Assembly (NCBI RefSeq): GCF_036746095.1 | Contig: NZ_DAIOEU010000014.1 | Span: 1-64,000 of the forward strand | DNA length: 64,000 bases | From: Dyella_B sp036746095 | Lineage (GTDB): Bacteria > Pseudomonadota > Gammaproteobacteria > Xanthomonadales > Rhodanobacteraceae | Reading direction: 5' to 3' | Part shown: positions 61,007-64,000 of the stretch, one piece after another | How positions within the stretch are numbered: the first letter of the stretch is position 1 | Layout: each line of letters opens with the position of its first letter | Position numbers and translations under genes: made by a program | Notes under the pieces: model-generated | Seen by the model: the letters and a program-made list of their open reading frames with translations, nothing else | Told to the model about the DNA's origin: nothing | Database searches by the model: none

Positions 61007-62311
61007 ATGTCTGTTTTTCGTTCGGCGCCGATCGGCGCCGTGTGTCTGTTGTATGCGGCGATGCTCGGTGCCGCCCCCGTATCCCATCCTTCCCCACCGA
61101 TAGGTCCTCTGCCGACTGCGCTGGCATCGTCGCCCTTGCAGGAGGCGGTACACCGTATCTGGCAAGCCAGCCCCGAGGTGCAGGCCGCGCGGGCGGACCT
61201 TGACGCGGCCCAGGCCCGTGCGCGCGCTGCAGCCCAGCCGCTGTACAACCCCTCGCTGTCGCTCGATGCGGAGAATGCGGACGTCAATCGGCGCACGGCC
61301 GGCATCAGCCTGCCGCTGGATCTGTCCGGCAAGCGTCGTGCCCGGGCCAGTCAGGGCAAGGCCGACCTGCGCGCCGCCGAGGCGACCTATAACCTCTTGC
61401 GTCGCGACGTCGCGGCCCGTTGGTTGAAGGCGTGGTCGACGGCTGCACTCGCAGCCCGACAGAGCGAGCTGGGCCGACGTCGCCTGGCGCTGATGCAACG
61501 CTTCGATGATCTGGCCGCGCAACGGCTGAAGGTAGGCGACATCAGCAGTCCGGAGCGCGATTTGGCCGGTCTGGCCTTGGGCGAGGCGCAGGTGCAGCAA
61601 GCTACTCTCGCCGGCAATGAAGCGGCGGCCCGTGCGGCATTGCTGGTCATCAGCGGCGATCAGCCGACCACGCTGCCACCGCTACCTATTGGCCTGTCGC
61701 CTGCGGCGGGCAGTGTTACGCCGTTGCCGGTCGATGAGCTGCCCGAACTGCGGCAGTCCCGTGCCCAACAAGCGAGCGCCGAAGCAGGCGTGCAAGTCGC
61801 CCGCCGGGCACGCATCCCCGACCCCACGCTCAGCCTGACCGGCGGACAGGTGCGCAGCGGGCCGCGCACCGATCAGGTGATCGGCTTGAGTGTTTCCATT
61901 CCCTTGCCGGTACTCAACACCGGCCGTGCCGAAGTGGATGCCGCCCGCGCGGAAGCCGATGCAGCCGCCGCTTCCGCGCGTTCGCGTCAGTTTGTGCTGC
62001 GTGCCAGCCTGCAGGAAACGCAGACCCGCTATGCCGCCTTGCGGCATGCCGCCGAGGCGTTCCGCGGTGGCCGGGCCGCCGCGTTCGAGGATCGCACCGC
62101 GTTGCTGGAAAAGCTCTGGCGCGCCGGTGAAATCAGCACCTCCGATTACCTCGTACAGCTCAAACAGAGCTTGGACACCGCGTTGTCCGGCCAAGAACTG
62201 GAAAGCCAGACCTGGCAGACCTGGTTCGATTACCTCACCGCTGCGGGCCGTCTCACTGACTGGCTCGATGGCCGCACTCAGGACGGCCTTAATCAGGAAA
62301 TCTCGCGATGA
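61007..62311 (+). CDS. czcC: Outer-membrane factor of Co/Zn/Cd efflux RND system
   Basis: A 434-residue TolC-family protein with signal peptide, twin long-helix repeats (AVHRIWQASPEVQAARADLD; DLRAAEATYNLLRRDVAARW) and a beta-barrel strand (IGLSVSIPLPVLNTGRAEVD). It is the outer channel for the czcBA pump that follows, whose adaptor gene overlaps its stop. Confidence 0.92.
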   Translation: MSVFRSAPIGAVCLLYAAMLGAAPVSHPSPPIGPLPTALASSPLQEAVHRIWQASPEVQAARADLDAAQARARAAAQPLYNPSLSLDAENADVNRRTAGISLPLDLSGKRRARASQGKADLRAAEATYNLLRRDVAARWLKAWSTAALAARQSELGRRRLALMQRFDDLAAQRLKVGDISSPERDLAGLALGEAQVQQATLAGNEAAARAALLVISGDQPTTLPPLPIGLSPAAGSVTPLPVDELPELRQSRAQQASAEAGVQVARRARIPDPTLSLTGGQVRSGPRTDQVIGLSVSIPLPVLNTGRAEVDAARAEADAAAASARSRQFVLRASLQETQTRYAALRHAAEAFRGGRAAAFEDRTALLEKLWRAGEISTSDYLVQLKQSLDTALSGQELESQTWQTWFDYLTAAGRLTDWLDGRTQDGLNQEISR

Positions 62312-63405
62312 ATCCCTCTCTTTTGAAACGCAGTCTGCTGGGCATGGCGCTGCTGGCTGTGTTGGCCGGCCCCGTCATGGCGCAGGAACCGGCACCGGCC
62401 AATCCACTCGCCCTGGACGCCAAGGCGATCAAGGACGCCGGTATTGTGCTCGACAAGGTTGCCCCCCGCGCCTTAACCGACGAACTCAAAGCCCCCGGCG
62501 AAGTGAAGGCCGATGCGTATTCCACCGTACTGGTGTCGCCGCGCGTGGAATCGCAGGTGCTGGCCCGCAAAGCCAAGCTCGGCGACGTAGTGAAAACCGG
62601 TGCGCCGTTGGTGGTGCTCTCCAGCGTGCAGGTCGCCGAGACGCAAGGTGCGTTGATCGTGGCCGAGCAGGACTGGCAACGGATCGCGTCGCTGGGGCCG
62701 CAGGCGGTCTCGGCACGGCGCTACAACGAAGCGAAGGTGCAGCGCGATCAGGCGCGTGCCAAGTTGCGTGCCTACGGACTGTCCGACGGTCAGATCGGTG
62801 GCCTGCTGCGCAAGGGTTCGGCCGGTGCGGATGGCAGCTTCGAGCTACTGGCCCCGGCCGGTGGTCGCGTCACCACCGACGAGTTCCTGGTCGGTGAGCG
62901 GGTGGAACCGGGCCGCACGCTGTTCACCCTGGTCAAGGAGGATTCGGTCTGGGTCGTCGCGCAGATGGCGCCGGCCGATGCCGAACGGGTCAAGCCCGAT
63001 GCCGATGTCCGCATCCTCGTGCACGACACCGCGATCCCCGGCAAGGTCGTGCAGCGCTCGCATCAGACCGATGAGCGCACCCGCACGGTGCCGGTGCGCA
63101 TCGAAGTCGACAACCGCCAGGATCTGCTGCATCCGGGTGAGCTGGTCGAAGCCCGCATCGCCGCCGGCAGCGCGGTGCCGAAGCTGGCCGTTCCCGCCGA
63201 AGCGATCGTGTTGCTGCAGAACCAGCCGACCGTGTTCCTCGCCAAAGGCAACGGCCCGTTCGAGCCGGCGTCGGTCATGGTTGGCGATACGCGTGATGGC
63301 TGGACGGTGATCACGCAAGGCCTGAAATCCGGCGACACCTACGTGCGCAAGGGCGCGTTCGCTTTGAAGGCCCGCTTGCTGCGCTCGCAGCTGGGAGAAG
63401 AATGA
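62308..63405 (+). CDS. czcB: Periplasmic adaptor of Co/Zn/Cd efflux RND system
   Basis: A 365-residue membrane fusion protein: signal peptide (ending VMAQE), lipoyl half-motifs (VLVSPRVESQVLARKAKLGD and LLAPAGGRVTTDEFLVGERV), hairpin (about residues 110-170) and beta-barrel (VPVRIEVDNRQDLLHPGELV). No heavy-metal-binding N-terminal domain is seen, unlike the cusB gene here. It overlaps czcC and czcA. Confidence 0.92.
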   Translation: MNPSLLKRSLLGMALLAVLAGPVMAQEPAPANPLALDAKAIKDAGIVLDKVAPRALTDELKAPGEVKADAYSTVLVSPRVESQVLARKAKLGDVVKTGAPLVVLSSVQVAETQGALIVAEQDWQRIASLGPQAVSARRYNEAKVQRDQARAKLRAYGLSDGQIGGLLRKGSAGADGSFELLAPAGGRVTTDEFLVGERVEPGRTLFTLVKEDSVWVVAQMAPADAERVKPDADVRILVHDTAIPGKVVQRSHQTDERTRTVPVRIEVDNRQDLLHPGELVEARIAAGSAVPKLAVPAEAIVLLQNQPTVFLAKGNGPFEPASVMVGDTRDGWTVITQGLKSGDTYVRKGAFALKARLLRSQLGEE

Positions 63406-64000
63406 TGTTGGAACGTCTGGTTGAATTCTCTCTGCGCTACAAGGTGCTGGTACTGATCATCTTCGTGGTGATCGGTTTTCTCGGTTTCCAGGCCGTACGT
63501 CAGCTACCCATCGATGCCTTTCCTGATGTCACCCCGGTGCAGGTCAACGTCTACACCGAAGCCTCGGGACTGGCGGCAGAGGATGTGGAGCAACTGCTCA
63601 CCACGCCGGTGGAGTCGGCGCTGGCCGGCTTGCCCAAGGTGGAGCAGATCCGCTCGGTGAGCCTGTTCGGCCTGTCGTATGTGTCGGTCTATTTCGACGA
63701 CAGCATGGACATCTACTTCGCCCGTCAACTGGTCAACGAGCGGCTGCAACAGGTCGGCGATCGTTTGCCGGCGGGTTATGGCAAACCGGAAATGGGACCG
63801 AACACCTCCGGTCTCGGCCAGGTGTTCTGGTACACCGTCGAGCGCGCCGACAACACCTTGAAAGGCGCCACGGCCGGTACGGCACCGAACGACATGGATC
63901 TGCGCACGCTGCAGGACTGGACCATCCGTCTGATCCTGCGCACCGCGCCGGGTGTCGATGACGTCAGCTCGTGGGGCGGGCAGGAAAAGCAGTTCCAGGT
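63402..64000 (+). CDS. czcA: Heavy-metal efflux RND pump, start only (cut by window end)
   Basis: The frame from ATG 63402 (or 63405) overlaps the czcB stop and remains open to the last base. It reads MMLERLVEFSLRYKVLVLII, QLPIDAFPDVTPVQVNVYTE, LLTTPVESALAGLPKVEQIR and DDSMDIYFARQLVNERLQQV, the N-terminal part of CzcA-type HME-RND pumps. About 200 of roughly 1,050 residues are inside the window. Substrates are probably Co/Zn/Cd by gene order. Confidence 0.93.
   Translation, partial: MMLERLVEFSLRYKVLVLIIFVVIGFLGFQAVRQLPIDAFPDVTPVQVNVYTEASGLAAEDVEQLLTTPVESALAGLPKVEQIRSVSLFGLSYVSVYFDDSMDIYFARQLVNERLQQVGDRLPAGYGKPEMGPNTSGLGQVFWYTVERADNTLKGATAGTAPNDMDLRTLQDWTIRLILRTAPGVDDVSSWGGQEKQFQ

Overview
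The window looks like chromosomal DNA of a GC-rich gammaproteobacterium of the Lysobacterales (Xanthomonadales) type, most likely Rhodanobacteraceae or Xanthomonadaceae (Dyella/Luteibacter/Rhodanobacter-like). This is inferred from the copLAB-type copper operon, the sedolisin-type secreted peptidase, short RHS-core proteins and the codon use. No rRNA, tRNA, CRISPR array or intact insertion sequence was seen.

Layout. (1) 1-9.0 kb: the 3' part of a non-ribosomal peptide synthetase (two modules, predicted Ser then Asn, plus thioesterase), a cytochrome P450 and a MATE exporter, forming a natural-product operon. (2) 9.0-13.9 kb: a patchwork holding an integrase fossil, an RHS-core protein with a small membrane protein, and a large S53 peptidase with a duplicated C-terminal domain. 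It is bracketed by a second, degenerate copy of the MATE gene's 3' end. (3) 14.4-28.4 kb: the most interesting part. A tightly packed operon encodes a HlyD adaptor, a peptidase-C39 ABC exporter, an uncharacterised 175-residue protein and a 50-residue peptide with a classic double-glycine leader. These are followed by an NAD(P)-binding protein, an asparagine-synthetase-like enzyme without the glutaminase cysteine, a transketolase split into two genes, two family-2-type glycosyltransferases (one with SunS-like GT+TPR architecture), a membrane acyltransferase, a sulfotransferase-like protein and a GT8-like glycosyltransferase. It reads as an undescribed, heavily modified (probably glycosylated) ribosomal peptide system. 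(4) 28.5-43.3 kb: mixed accessory metabolism, comprising a polysaccharide deacetylase, GT1, alpha/beta hydrolases, an ArsR/AHSA1 pair, a Tat-exported Gfo/Idh oxidoreductase, two tandem ricin-B-lectin secreted proteins with near-identical promoters, an NmrA/LysR divergent pair and a fatty-acid desaturase. (5) 43.6-64.0 kb: a metal-resistance island with plasmid-type kfrA and a tyrosine recombinase at its left side, then copLAB plus cytochrome c, cusCBAF, a short merR-merC unit and czcCB with the start of czcA (cut by the window end).

The C39 exporter would cleave the leader after Gly-Gly and export the modified core, with HlyD and an outer-membrane channel encoded elsewhere. In the island, CopA/CopB/cytochrome c and CusF act in the periplasm or outer membrane, while Cus and Czc RND pumps expel Cu/Ag and Co/Zn/Cd. 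Each of the three metal efflux or oxidation operons is preceded by a short exported Cys/His/Met protein that may act as a sensor leader. All functional statements are from reading the sequence; no database search was run.
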